Source: UBA6902 sp964393845 (GTDB taxonomy: Bacteria; Nitrospirota; Thermodesulfovibrionia; UBA6902). Taken from it: a stretch of 13,118 nucleotides of DNA. The notes under the pieces were generated by a model. The model was given only the letters and a program-made list of their open reading frames with translations, had not been told where the DNA came from and ran no database searches. The translations under genes and the position numbers were made by a program. Positions 1-6,637 of the stretch are shown here, piece by piece. Each line of letters opens with the position of its first letter. Position 1 is the stretch's first letter. The DNA lies in contig CAYMUX010000094.1 in assembly GCA_964393845.1 (NCBI GenBank), positions 1 through 13,118 on the forward strand, written 5' to 3'.

Positions 1-2
1 CA

Positions 3-281
3 AACCACAAACCCAATGAACTTTCAGGCGGGGAGAAACAGAGGGTCGCAATTGCAAGGGCCATCATTCTTGATCCGGCTATAATCCTGGCTGACGAGCC
101 TACGGGAAATCTTGACACCCGGACAGGCAGGGAAATTATGAATATATTTAAATGGCTGAATGAAAAAGGCACGACCATTATTATTGTAACTCACGAGCAG
201 GAGATAGCCGATATGTGCAGGAGGACCATTTTTATACGTGACGGGTTGATACAGAAAGACACGGGGCAAATGGATAAATAA
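3..281 (+). CDS. ABC transporter ATP-binding protein, MacB/LolD type (3' part only)
   Basis: This is the C-terminal 92 residues of an ATPase whose start lies left of the window; the reading phase begins at base 3. Directly visible are the ABC signature LSGGEKQR near the fragment start, Walker B with D-loop (ILADEPTGNLD) and the H-loop (IIIVTHEQE). The spelling DEPTGNLD with a THE switch region is typical of the MacB/LolD/FtsE group, which hydrolyses ATP in the cytoplasm to drive an FtsX-type permease. The stop TAA (279-281) shares its last A with the ATG of the permease gene, so the two are translationally coupled and form one transporter. Family assignment is firm; the exported substrate is unknown. 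Confidence 0.93.
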   Translation, partial: NHKPNELSGGEKQRVAIARAIILDPAIILADEPTGNLDTRTGREIMNIFKWLNEKGTTIIIVTHEQEIADMCRRTIFIRDGLIQKDTGQMDK

Positions 282-1489
282 TGTTACTCTGGAAAATATT
301 ACAAACTGCCTTGAGGGGCATTGCAGCAAACAAGATGCGGTCATTCCTCACCATGCTCGGGATAATCATCGGAGTGGCCTCCATCATAGCCATGATATCA
401 ATTGGCGAAGGGGCGAAAAAGCAGGTCACCGAGTCAATCCAGAGCTTCGGAACAAACCTCCTCAGGGTAAGTCCCGGTGCTGCCAAGCTGGGACATGTCA
501 GGACAGGGGCTGTTGAGACCCTTACTATCGAAGATGCAGAGGCCATAAAAAAAGATGTGCCCCATGTACAGCACGTCGCCACCCAGGTGAGGAACATGGC
601 CCAGATCAAATACGGAAACAATAACTCCTCCACTTCCATTACAGGGACAGTGCCCCAATTTACTGTTGTGAATAATTTTTCCGTGGCAACCGGCAGATTC
701 TTTGACGAAAAGGAAGTCAAGCTGATGAAAAAGACGGCTGTCCTGGGCGCCACCGTAAAGCAGAATCTTTTCGGTGAAGGCGTTGCTATCGGCAAATATA
801 TCAAGATCAAAGGCGTTAACTTCCTTGTCACGGGCATTATGCAGACAAAGGGGCAGACGTCCTGGCATGACCCTGACGATCAGATATTCATACCCATTAC
901 GACCTCTCAAAAAAGGATGTTCAGGCAGGATTATGTGGACAGCATCTATATCCAGGTCGAGGGCCAGGAATACATCCAGGAAGTAAAGGAGACTGCAGAG
1001 AAGCTCCTTACGAGAAGGCACCGCATTTCAGGAGGAGCGGACGCTGACTTCAATATCAGAGACTATACCGAATTTATTACCACTCTCCAGGAGACGACAC
1101 GGACATTCACCATCCTTCTCGGCAGCATTGCAGCCGTTTCACTTCTCGTCGGCGGCATAGGTGTCATGAACATCATGCTTGTCTCTGTAACTGAAAGGAC
1201 ACGGGAGATAGGCATTCGCATGGCAGTGGGGGCAAGAAGGAAGGACATACTCCTGCAATTTCTCATTGAAGCATTAGTAATATCTATTTTGGGCGGAATA
1301 TCCGGTGTGGCGCTGGGGATTCTGATTTCCTATGGGGTGTCCTCTTTCGGCGCATGGGACACTATCATTACCCCTCCCTCTGTACTGCTCGCATTCTTTT
1401 TTTCCGTGCTCATAGGAATAATCTTCGGGTTATACCCTGCTCGCAAGGCATCGTTAATGGAACCTATCGAGGCATTGAGATATGAGTAG
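281..1489 (+). CDS. MacB-like ABC transporter permease (MacB_PCD + FtsX domains)
   Basis: This 402-residue inner-membrane permease is the partner of the ATPase immediately upstream (1-bp TAATG overlap). The N terminus carries the MacB signature (MRSFLTMLGIIIGVASII, first membrane segment about residues 20-42). A large periplasmic MacB_PCD-type domain follows (about 45-270). The C-terminal FtsX domain has three membrane segments (about 274-299, 327-352 and 368-386), with the conserved cytoplasmic stretch ERTREIGIRMAVGARR between the first two. Length and layout match stand-alone MacB-type permeases, which move substrates from the periplasm outward by mechanotransmission, usually with a periplasmic adaptor (MacA/HlyD type) and an outer-membrane channel. 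Neither partner is in the window; they may lie to the left. Antibiotic, peptide or lipoprotein transport cannot be told apart from the sequence. Confidence 0.93.
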   Translation: MLLWKILQTALRGIAANKMRSFLTMLGIIIGVASIIAMISIGEGAKKQVTESIQSFGTNLLRVSPGAAKLGHVRTGAVETLTIEDAEAIKKDVPHVQHVATQVRNMAQIKYGNNNSSTSITGTVPQFTVVNNFSVATGRFFDEKEVKLMKKTAVLGATVKQNLFGEGVAIGKYIKIKGVNFLVTGIMQTKGQTSWHDPDDQIFIPITTSQKRMFRQDYVDSIYIQVEGQEYIQEVKETAEKLLTRRHRISGGADADFNIRDYTEFITTLQETTRTFTILLGSIAAVSLLVGGIGVMNIMLVSVTERTREIGIRMAVGARRKDILLQFLIEALVISILGGISGVALGILISYGVSSFGAWDTIITPPSVLLAFFFSVLIGIIFGLYPARKASLMEPIEALRYE

Positions 1490-1519
1490 GGGCAAACCGA
1501 TACGGGCGAACGTTTAACT

Positions 1520-2626
1520 ATGTCAGAAGTTTTAATCAGAAAAGCGGAATATAACTACGCTGCGCTCAGGCCGATAATCTTTGAGATCATGGATTTGCTT
1601 GCAGGAGATCGAATTCAAAGTAACAGCCGTGTTGTCATTAAACCGAATCTCCTTGCTCCGGCATCGCCTGATAAGGCCATTGTCACTCATCCCCTGGTTG
1701 TAAAAGCAGCAGTTGAATACGTCCTCGATAAGGGGGCCATACCTCAGATTTCCGACAGCCCGGCAGTGGGTTCTTTTGAAAAAATATTAAAAGAAAGCGG
1801 TATAAAAAGCGCGCTTAAAGGGATGGATGTCGAATACAGGGAATTTAAGGAATCCGTAATAGTCGATGTCGGAGAACCGTTCAAGAAAATAGAGATAGCC
1901 CGCGACGCCCTCAACGCAGATGTCCTCATAAACCTGCCCAAACTGAAAACACACATGCAGATGGTATTGACCCTTGGGGTCAAGAATCTTTTTGGATGCA
2001 TAGTAGGGATGAAAAAGCCTGAGTGGCATTTAAGGGCCGGCGTTAACAGGGAGTTATTTGCGCAGCTATTAGTAAAAATATACAGGGCCGTCAATCCATC
2101 GATTACAATTATTGACGGCATACTGGCAATGGAGGGGCAAGGGCCGGGAAAACGGGGAGAGCCAAAACATCTCGGGATACTCATGGGAAGTAAGAATACG
2201 GTAGCACTCGATATAACGGTATGCAAAATGCTAGGGATATCATCTGATAAGGTCCTGACAAATAAAATTTCCAGGGAGCAGGGGCTTGTGGCTGACGACA
2301 TAATAATTAATGGGGACCTGCCATCGATAAAAGATTTCAAACTGCCCGAAATAACGCCTATTGTTTTCGGACCGGAGAAATTTCATGGCGTTATGCGCAG
2401 ACATCTTGTACAGAGACCGGAAGGCGATGATTCCTTGTGTAAGCTCTGCGGAGAATGCTGGGAATATTGCCCTGCTGAAGCAATAACACATTCCAGTAAA
2501 AAGATCCATTTTGATTATGACAAATGCATCAGGTGCTACTGCTGTATTGAGGTATGCCCGCACGGTGCATTGAGTGCCCGGGAAACAATGGCCGGAAAAG
2601 TAACAAGGAAGCTGCTAAAAATGTGA
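1520..2626 (+). CDS. DUF362 domain protein with C-terminal 2x[4Fe-4S] ferredoxin domain
   Basis: This 368-residue protein has a DUF362 domain over about residues 35-245, seen as THPLVVKAAVEY, then NLPKLKTHMQM..GVKNLFG and later IIDGILAMEGQGP. A bacterial ferredoxin domain closes the protein. Its first cluster motif has Cys at 307, 310, 313 and 317, the last followed by Pro; the second has Cys at 336, 339, 342 and 346, also followed by Pro. An extra Cys sits at 341 inside the second motif. No signal peptide or membrane segment is seen, so it is probably cytoplasmic. DUF362-ferredoxin proteins are widespread in anaerobes and most lack a proven biochemical role; electron transfer to or from the DUF362 domain is inference. 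It starts 30 bp after the permease and is probably cotranscribed with it. No good Shine-Dalgarno precedes the ATG, so the exact start is less sure than the family. Confidence 0.9.
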   Translation: MSEVLIRKAEYNYAALRPIIFEIMDLLAGDRIQSNSRVVIKPNLLAPASPDKAIVTHPLVVKAAVEYVLDKGAIPQISDSPAVGSFEKILKESGIKSALKGMDVEYREFKESVIVDVGEPFKKIEIARDALNADVLINLPKLKTHMQMVLTLGVKNLFGCIVGMKKPEWHLRAGVNRELFAQLLVKIYRAVNPSITIIDGILAMEGQGPGKRGEPKHLGILMGSKNTVALDITVCKMLGISSDKVLTNKISREQGLVADDIIINGDLPSIKDFKLPEITPIVFGPEKFHGVMRRHLVQRPEGDDSLCKLCGECWEYCPAEAITHSSKKIHFDYDKCIRCYCCIEVCPHGALSARETMAGKVTRKLLKM

Positions 2627-2653
2627 GACATACCTGCTGCTATAAATTTTCCA

Positions 2654-4261
2654 TCACTTAAATTCTATCGTTTCTGATAGCTTCACCATATCAATTATCG
2701 GAATATCAGGCGTATTGTCTCCAAGCAGCACATGAGACAGCGCCGGAGATATGCTCCTGTACCTCAGATTAACCTCAACGCTCAGCGGAGACACTGCCCC
2801 GGACGGGATATAAAAGGCATACCTTTCAATATGATATCCCTTGGGGGGGATTCTGTGGTCATACAATATCCTGTCGGCCTGTGCAACGTTTAAGACGGGC
2901 TCTCCCTTTTCATTGCCGAGTATGGTGTGAAAGATAACGGCATTCGCATCAATATCTCCTTTTTTATCCAGCTCTCCTGAACTTAAAAGAACTTTCCCTT
3001 TCGCATCTGTAACTTTCACATGAAGCCACATCTGTCTTACCTCAGTAAGCCCGGTTGGAAGATAATGACCTGCCCCTGAATTTATGACCTTCACTTTTAT
3101 ATTTGAAAGCTCATTTTTCCTGTAAGCGCTATTTTTTATAAGTTCCAGATCCGCAGCATTCTGGAGGCGCTCAATTGCCATTTTGGAATGAAGCTCGCTG
3201 CCGAGGAGCTTTGTGACAACGGCGTTTGCGCCTACGAAATAATGTGTCCAGAGATGAGGCCTGTTTGGCCCGTCATTACAGGCCTGCCCCGGATTGTCCG
3301 GTCTGGCGGTTTTCCCTGTAGAAGGAATCCCCGGTCTCTGTCTCATGTGGCAATCCTGGCAGTTGACCGTTGTATCCGGATTTCCTGTATTGTAAGGGCT
3401 GTTTTTCCATTCATTATAGGTCTGCTCTATAGGCAGTTTATTTGCTGCATGTGAAACATTATGGCATAGTCCGCAAAACTCGGATTTCGTATGCAGTTCG
3501 GAATATTTTGTGGGATGATACGGTGAATCCGAATCTTTAAAAGGCCCGAGCATAGTTGAAGGATCATCCTCTCCTCCTCCAGGCTCGACCTCATACCCGG
3601 CGTCTCCAAGGTGTTTTACTTCGCTGATATTATGACACCAGTTGCAAAATATTCCCTGTGCCGGAAGGTCCGCGAGCTTGTCATAATCATCCGCAGGGGA
3701 TGAAATGGAATAAGAGCGGAAACCGAGCGGCGTATGGCATTTCACACAAGCCTTCATCTCAAGTATTTCACCGCTTTCCTTTGCATCTTTAAAAAACAGC
3801 TTTGTGGCAGCCCGCCAGACGGGATCAACAAAGGCCTTGCTGTGCATCGAACCATTCCACTGTTTATAGATTTCAGTATGACACCCCTCGCAAACGTCAG
3901 GGGCGATAAACTGATCAACCCTGACCTTCTTGAAATCGAACACTTCATGCTTTTCCAATTTATCTATATCTTCAATTTTCGCTTCCTGTTTTTCAGTAGG
4001 GGCTCTCCCCCCCGCTGTTAGGCCCGCCAGATATTCTGCAACGTCTTTTGCTTCTTGCGACGAAATATCCCCCGGTGAGTAGCCTGCCATTCTCGTTGTA
4101 GTCCTTTTCCATGCTTCCAAGTCTTTGGTCTTGCTCAAAGCCCGTTCATGTGAATGGCATTTACCGCACTTGTTCTTAAAAATCTCTTCCCCGTCCTCCT
4201 TTGAAGCGGAAGATACAAAAGGTGCGAAAAGTATTATTAAGGCGATAAATATTTTTTTCAT
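2654..4261 (-). CDS. Periplasmic six-haem c-type cytochrome (monohaem domain + pentahaem c554-like domain + beta-rich C-terminal domain)
   Basis: This is a 535-residue secreted cytochrome. I start it at the ATG at 4261 rather than the first in-frame ATG at 4300, because GGAGG lies 4 nt upstream and the protein then begins with a Sec signal peptide (Lys-Lys, hydrophobic core, Ser-Ser-Ala near residues 17-19). Six CxxCH haem sites are visible: Cys pairs 32/35, 124/127, 172/175, 206/209, 263/266 and 301/304, each followed by His. The first lies in a class-I-like domain (about 24-82) with Met58 as likely axial ligand. The other five fall in a cytochrome c554/multihaem region that also has candidate distal His residues (H140, H336, H340). 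Residues 385-535 lack haem sites and carry GAGHYLPTG followed by beta-rich sequence, a tail seen in some respiratory multihaem cytochromes. A role in periplasmic electron transfer is likely; donor and acceptor are unknown. It converges on the DUF362 gene with a 27-bp gap. Confidence 0.92.
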   Translation of the reverse strand: MKKIFIALIILFAPFVSSASKEDGEEIFKNKCGKCHSHERALSKTKDLEAWKRTTTRMAGYSPGDISSQEAKDVAEYLAGLTAGGRAPTEKQEAKIEDIDKLEKHEVFDFKKVRVDQFIAPDVCEGCHTEIYKQWNGSMHSKAFVDPVWRAATKLFFKDAKESGEILEMKACVKCHTPLGFRSYSISSPADDYDKLADLPAQGIFCNWCHNISEVKHLGDAGYEVEPGGGEDDPSTMLGPFKDSDSPYHPTKYSELHTKSEFCGLCHNVSHAANKLPIEQTYNEWKNSPYNTGNPDTTVNCQDCHMRQRPGIPSTGKTARPDNPGQACNDGPNRPHLWTHYFVGANAVVTKLLGSELHSKMAIERLQNAADLELIKNSAYRKNELSNIKVKVINSGAGHYLPTGLTEVRQMWLHVKVTDAKGKVLLSSGELDKKGDIDANAVIFHTILGNEKGEPVLNVAQADRILYDHRIPPKGYHIERYAFYIPSGAVSPLSVEVNLRYRSISPALSHVLLGDNTPDIPIIDMVKLSETIEFK

Positions 4262-4265
4262 CAAG

Positions 4266-4270
4266 CCTCC
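4266..4270 (-). promoter_or_regulatory. Shine-Dalgarno deciding the cytochrome start
   Basis: On the minus strand GGAGG stands 4 nt before the ATG at 4261. It supports this inner start over the upstream in-frame ATG at 4300, which would put 13 polar residues ahead of the signal peptide. Confidence 0.75.
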
Positions 4271-4326
4271 ATATATTACCGGTTGATAACGATGCCTCAT
4301 ATATATTCTTGTATCATAAATCTTAA

Positions 4327-4335
4327 GTTATAACA
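4327..4335 (-). promoter_or_regulatory. Candidate extended -10 promoter of the cytochrome gene
   Basis: The minus strand reads TGTTATAAC, an extended -10 (TGn plus TATAAC), about 66 nt upstream of the chosen ATG. A TATAAT (4336-4341) lies just beside it. No well-spaced -35 was found (TTGAAA at 4354-4359 is at the wrong distance for either). The region is AT-rich, so chance matches are possible. Confidence 0.3.
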
Positions 4336-4438
4336 ATTATATTACACTGAATTTTTCAACATACCTTATGCGGGACCAGGCTTGCAAATTGAAACCGAGC
4401 CGGGGTGAATATCGAATTACAACAAAATTGGCAGGAAT

Positions 4439-4515
4439 TGGTGGCGGTGGCTGGACTCGAACCAGCGACGCCGCGGATATGAGCCGCGTGCTCTGACCGA
4501 CTGAGCTACACCGCC
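4439..4515 (-). tRNA. tRNA with CAT anticodon, probably elongator tRNA-Met
   Basis: The minus strand folds into a complete cloverleaf. It has a 7-bp acceptor (GGCGGTG with CACCGCC), a 4-bp D stem (GCTC/GAGC), a 5-bp anticodon stem (CGCGG/CCGCG) with loop CTCATAT, a 5-nt variable loop, and a T arm GCTGG-TTCGAGT-CCAGC. Discriminator A is followed by an encoded CCA (4439-4441). The mature body without CCA is 4442-4515. G1-C72 pairing and the lack of a GGG/CCC anticodon stem rule out the initiator tRNA. A CAT anticodon can also belong to tRNA-Ile2, where C34 is changed to lysidine; the sequence alone does not fully separate the two, and elongator Met is the more likely call. Confidence 0.93.
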
Positions 4516-4579
4516 TGGGAATATTATTAGGCTTGGGACTTTCAAATTACCAGAATTATGGCTTCAAAGTCAATTGTAT

Positions 4580-4609
4580 ATAATAGCTTAAACCGTTCAA
4601 ACTGTTCAA
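4580..4609 (-). promoter_or_regulatory. Candidate promoter for the tRNA gene
   Basis: On the minus strand TTGAAC (4604-4609) and TATTAT (4580-4585) are separated by 18 bp, placing a start site roughly 58 nt before the tRNA. The -35 lies inside one copy of the tandem repeat that also overlaps the radA promoter. An alternative pair is TTGAAC of the other repeat copy with TACAAT, 16 bp apart. Based on consensus matches only. Confidence 0.35.
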
Positions 4610-4620
4610 ACTGTTTGAAC
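4595..4620. repeat. Tandem 9-bp repeat plus palindrome between tRNA and radA (possible operator)
   Basis: GTTCAAACT occurs twice in exact tandem (4595-4603 and 4604-4612). The second copy is also the left side of a perfect inverted repeat, GTTCAAAC (4604-4611), T, GTTTGAAC (4613-4620). The block overlaps the candidate -35 elements of both the radA promoter and the divergent tRNA promoter. A regulator-binding role is inference from position and symmetry; it matches no operator consensus I can name with confidence. Confidence 0.6.
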
Positions 4621-4633
4621 AAACTGGTATAAT
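4605..4633 (+). promoter_or_regulatory. Candidate radA promoter with extended -10, close to the start codon
   Basis: TATAAT at 4628-4633 is preceded by TGG, giving a perfect extended -10 (4625-4633). A weak -35, TTCAAA (4605-4610), sits 17 bp upstream. The -10 ends only 5 bp before the radA ATG at 4639, so transcription would begin at or within a base or two of the start codon. Confidence 0.55.
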
Positions 4634-4638
4634 ACCCC

Positions 4639-5979
4639 ATGCCCCGTTCTAAAATCCTTTATCAGTGCCAGAGTTGCGGTCATTCAAGCCCGAAGTGGCT
4701 GGGAAAGTGCCCAGACTGCGGTGAATGGAACAGCTTTACCGAAGAACAGAGAGTTGCTAAACTCTCAAGACAAAAGACTGCCGAACCTGTCGTGCTTTCC
4801 GAAATATCGGCCTCAACAGGGATTAGATATTCCACTGGAATCAAGGAGCTTGACAGGACGCTGGGCGGCGGTGTTGTTATGGGTTCGGTGGTCCTGATAG
4901 GCGGAGACCCGGGAATCGGCAAGTCTACGATCATCCTCCAGTCTTTCAAAGGGCTTGCAAAATTAGGCAAGATCCTTTATGTCTCCGGTGAGGAATCACC
5001 GGAACAGATAAAGATAAGGGCCGACAGGCTTCATATTAAATCCGATGAAATAATTCTCCTTCCCGAAACTTCCCTTGAAGGCATAATATCCATGGCCCAA
5101 AAGATTAATCCCAGAGTAATAGTCATTGATTCAATTCAGACGATTTTCTCTCTTGAACTGCCTTCTGCGCCAGGTTCCGTAAGTCAGATAAGGGAATGCG
5201 CTACAAAATTGATGTTTATGGCAAAGAAACATCACATCCCTCTATTTATCATCGGGCATGTTACAAAGGAAGGCGCGATCGCAGGGCCCAAGGTGCTGGA
5301 GCATATAGTTGACACCGTGCTTTATTTTGAGGGGGGCAAAGGCAATCCTTTCAGGATTCTAAGGGCTGTTAAGAACAGATTCGGTTCTACAAATGAAATC
5401 GGTGTGTTTGAAATGCAGGAATCCGGACTAAAAGAGGTTGATAATCCCTCGGAGCTTTTCCTGTCTGAAAGACATGAAAACGTTCCCGGTTCTGTCGTTA
5501 CGGTAAGTCTTGAAGGGACAAGGCCCTTGCTCGTAGAAATTCAGGCGCTTGTTACGGCGTCGAGTTTCGGGGTGCCGCGCAGGACGGCAATCGGAGTTGA
5601 TTATAACAGGATCAACCTCCTGGTAGCAGTGCTTGATAAGCGTCTCGGGCTGCATTTGGGCGGAATGGATATTTATGTCAATGTTGTGGGCGGCCTGAAA
5701 ATTGATGAGCCGGCAATCGATATGGGCATTATAGCTGCTATTGCGTCTTCTTTTAAAAACAAGTCCATTGATACGGGTATTTTCACATTCGGCGAAGCGG
5801 GATTGTCCGGTGAATTAAGGGCAATCAGCCAGGCAGATATCAGGATCAATGAAGCCGCCAAGCTTGGATTTAAGAAAGGTATAGTCCCCCTCAGTAACAG
5901 TAATAACAACAAAAATCAAAACATTAATATTATAGGAGTCAAAAATGTCGAAGAAGCTATTGAAATACTTTTATTTTAG
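4639..5979 (+). CDS. radA: DNA repair protein RadA (Sms)
   Basis: This 446-residue protein is the full usual length for RadA, a RecA-like DnaB-family helicase that extends branches during homologous recombination. The domains are in standard order. A four-Cys zinc finger has Cys at 10, 13, 24 and 27. The ATPase has Walker A GGDPGIGKST (88-97) and Walker B VIVIDSIQT (160-168). The RadA-specific KNRFG motif is at 245-249. A Lon-protease-like C-terminal domain (about 270-446) has no obvious protease Ser-Lys pair. The start is fixed: an in-frame TAA lies at 4630-4632, no alternative start lies between it and the ATG, and the zinc finger begins at residue 10. No Shine-Dalgarno is present. Residues 419-430 are Asn-rich, an odd low-complexity loop near the C terminus. 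The 3' end overlaps the next gene by 35 bp. Confidence 0.97.
   Translation: MPRSKILYQCQSCGHSSPKWLGKCPDCGEWNSFTEEQRVAKLSRQKTAEPVVLSEISASTGIRYSTGIKELDRTLGGGVVMGSVVLIGGDPGIGKSTIILQSFKGLAKLGKILYVSGEESPEQIKIRADRLHIKSDEIILLPETSLEGIISMAQKINPRVIVIDSIQTIFSLELPSAPGSVSQIRECATKLMFMAKKHHIPLFIIGHVTKEGAIAGPKVLEHIVDTVLYFEGGKGNPFRILRAVKNRFGSTNEIGVFEMQESGLKEVDNPSELFLSERHENVPGSVVTVSLEGTRPLLVEIQALVTASSFGVPRRTAIGVDYNRINLLVAVLDKRLGLHLGGMDIYVNVVGGLKIDEPAIDMGIIAAIASSFKNKSIDTGIFTFGEAGLSGELRAISQADIRINEAAKLGFKKGIVPLSNSNNNKNQNINIIGVKNVEEAIEILLF
5934..5938 (+). promoter_or_regulatory. Shine-Dalgarno of the lipoprotein gene inside radA
   Basis: AGGAG stands 6 nt before the ATG at 5945, still within the radA coding sequence. 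It supports this start despite the 35-bp overlap and suggests the two genes are translated from one mRNA. Confidence 0.7.
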
Positions 5980-6625
5980 CCTTCTTTTTGTTTTTGTTGC
6001 CTGCGTTCCAAAGCCGAAGATAGCGCCTCCCCCGCTTTATGAGGAAAGAGAACTGTCCCTTGAAGAGGTTATCGCAAAAGTCAGTGATGATATAGAAGTC
6101 CTCAAGACAATAGCAGATATAAATATAGAAAGAAATAATGAGCCTTACTTATTCGTCAGTGCGTCGGTGCTTATTAAAAAACCTGACTGGGTACATATGA
6201 GGATGTATCAACTCGGCATACTGGTAAGCGATTTTGTCATCAAAGATGATTCCCTCTATGTCTTATCCGGAAAGAATAACGGCAATCTCAAAAAACTCGG
6301 CAAGGAGTTATATAACGCGATATTCTGGTGGGCCGGCTATAGCAACGGCGAAATTTCCAGTGAAGGAGAAACATACATCATAAGAACTGAAGACAGGGAG
6401 ATTCATCTGAATAAGGCCACGCTCTTGCCGCTGAAACAGGAGATCATGACTTTAAATAAAATGATAACAATTGTGTATGATAATCCATCAAACAGTGAGG
6501 GCTTCTGGTATTCAGGTCTTTTAAAAATATATGTGGATGATTTTAAATTCACGGTGAAGCTTAAGAAGCTTTTGAAAAATCCGGCATTGGGCGAGTTTGA
6601 TTTTCAGGTCCCTGCAGAAAGTTGA
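5945..6625 (+). CDS. Putative LolA/LolB-like (DUF4292-like) outer-membrane lipoprotein
   Basis: This 226-residue protein has a lipoprotein signal: Lys-Lys, a Phe/Leu/Val-rich core and a lipobox-like FVAC ending at Cys20, followed by a Pro-rich linker (about 22-31). The residue after Cys20 is Val, not Asp, which favours outer-membrane sorting. The mature part begins with a helix, then alternating strands including VSASVLIKKPDWVHMRM, resembling the LolA/LolB/DUF4292 half-barrel pattern in which a phrase like 'KPDxVRM' follows strands near the N terminus. These folds bind lipid or lipoprotein acyl chains in the periplasm. The fold call is by eye and moderate; the lipoprotein call is stronger, although Phe at -3 is not the usual Leu. 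It lies between radA and a flippase gene (12-bp gap), so a role in moving or anchoring an envelope lipid-linked product is plausible but inferred. Confidence 0.75.
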   Translation: MSKKLLKYFYFSLLFVFVACVPKPKIAPPPLYEERELSLEEVIAKVSDDIEVLKTIADINIERNNEPYLFVSASVLIKKPDWVHMRMYQLGILVSDFVIKDDSLYVLSGKNNGNLKKLGKELYNAIFWWAGYSNGEISSEGETYIIRTEDREIHLNKATLLPLKQEIMTLNKMITIVYDNPSNSEGFWYSGLLKIYVDDFKFTVKLKKLLKNPALGEFDFQVPAES

Positions 6626-6637
6626 TTTTTTCTTTTT

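Noticed and set aside
232..1021. Long minus-strand open frames (232-837 and 434-1021) opposite the permease
   Set aside because: They are antisense to a clear MacB-like permease, resemble no family and have no plausible start signals.
1744..2340. 198-codon minus-strand frame opposite the DUF362 gene
   Set aside because: It lies wholly within the conserved DUF362 region on the other strand and its translation has no recognisable domain.
3188..4021. Plus-strand frames (3188-3454, 3734-4021) opposite the cytochrome
   Set aside because: The six haem motifs and signal peptide establish the minus-strand gene; these are shadows without ribosome sites.
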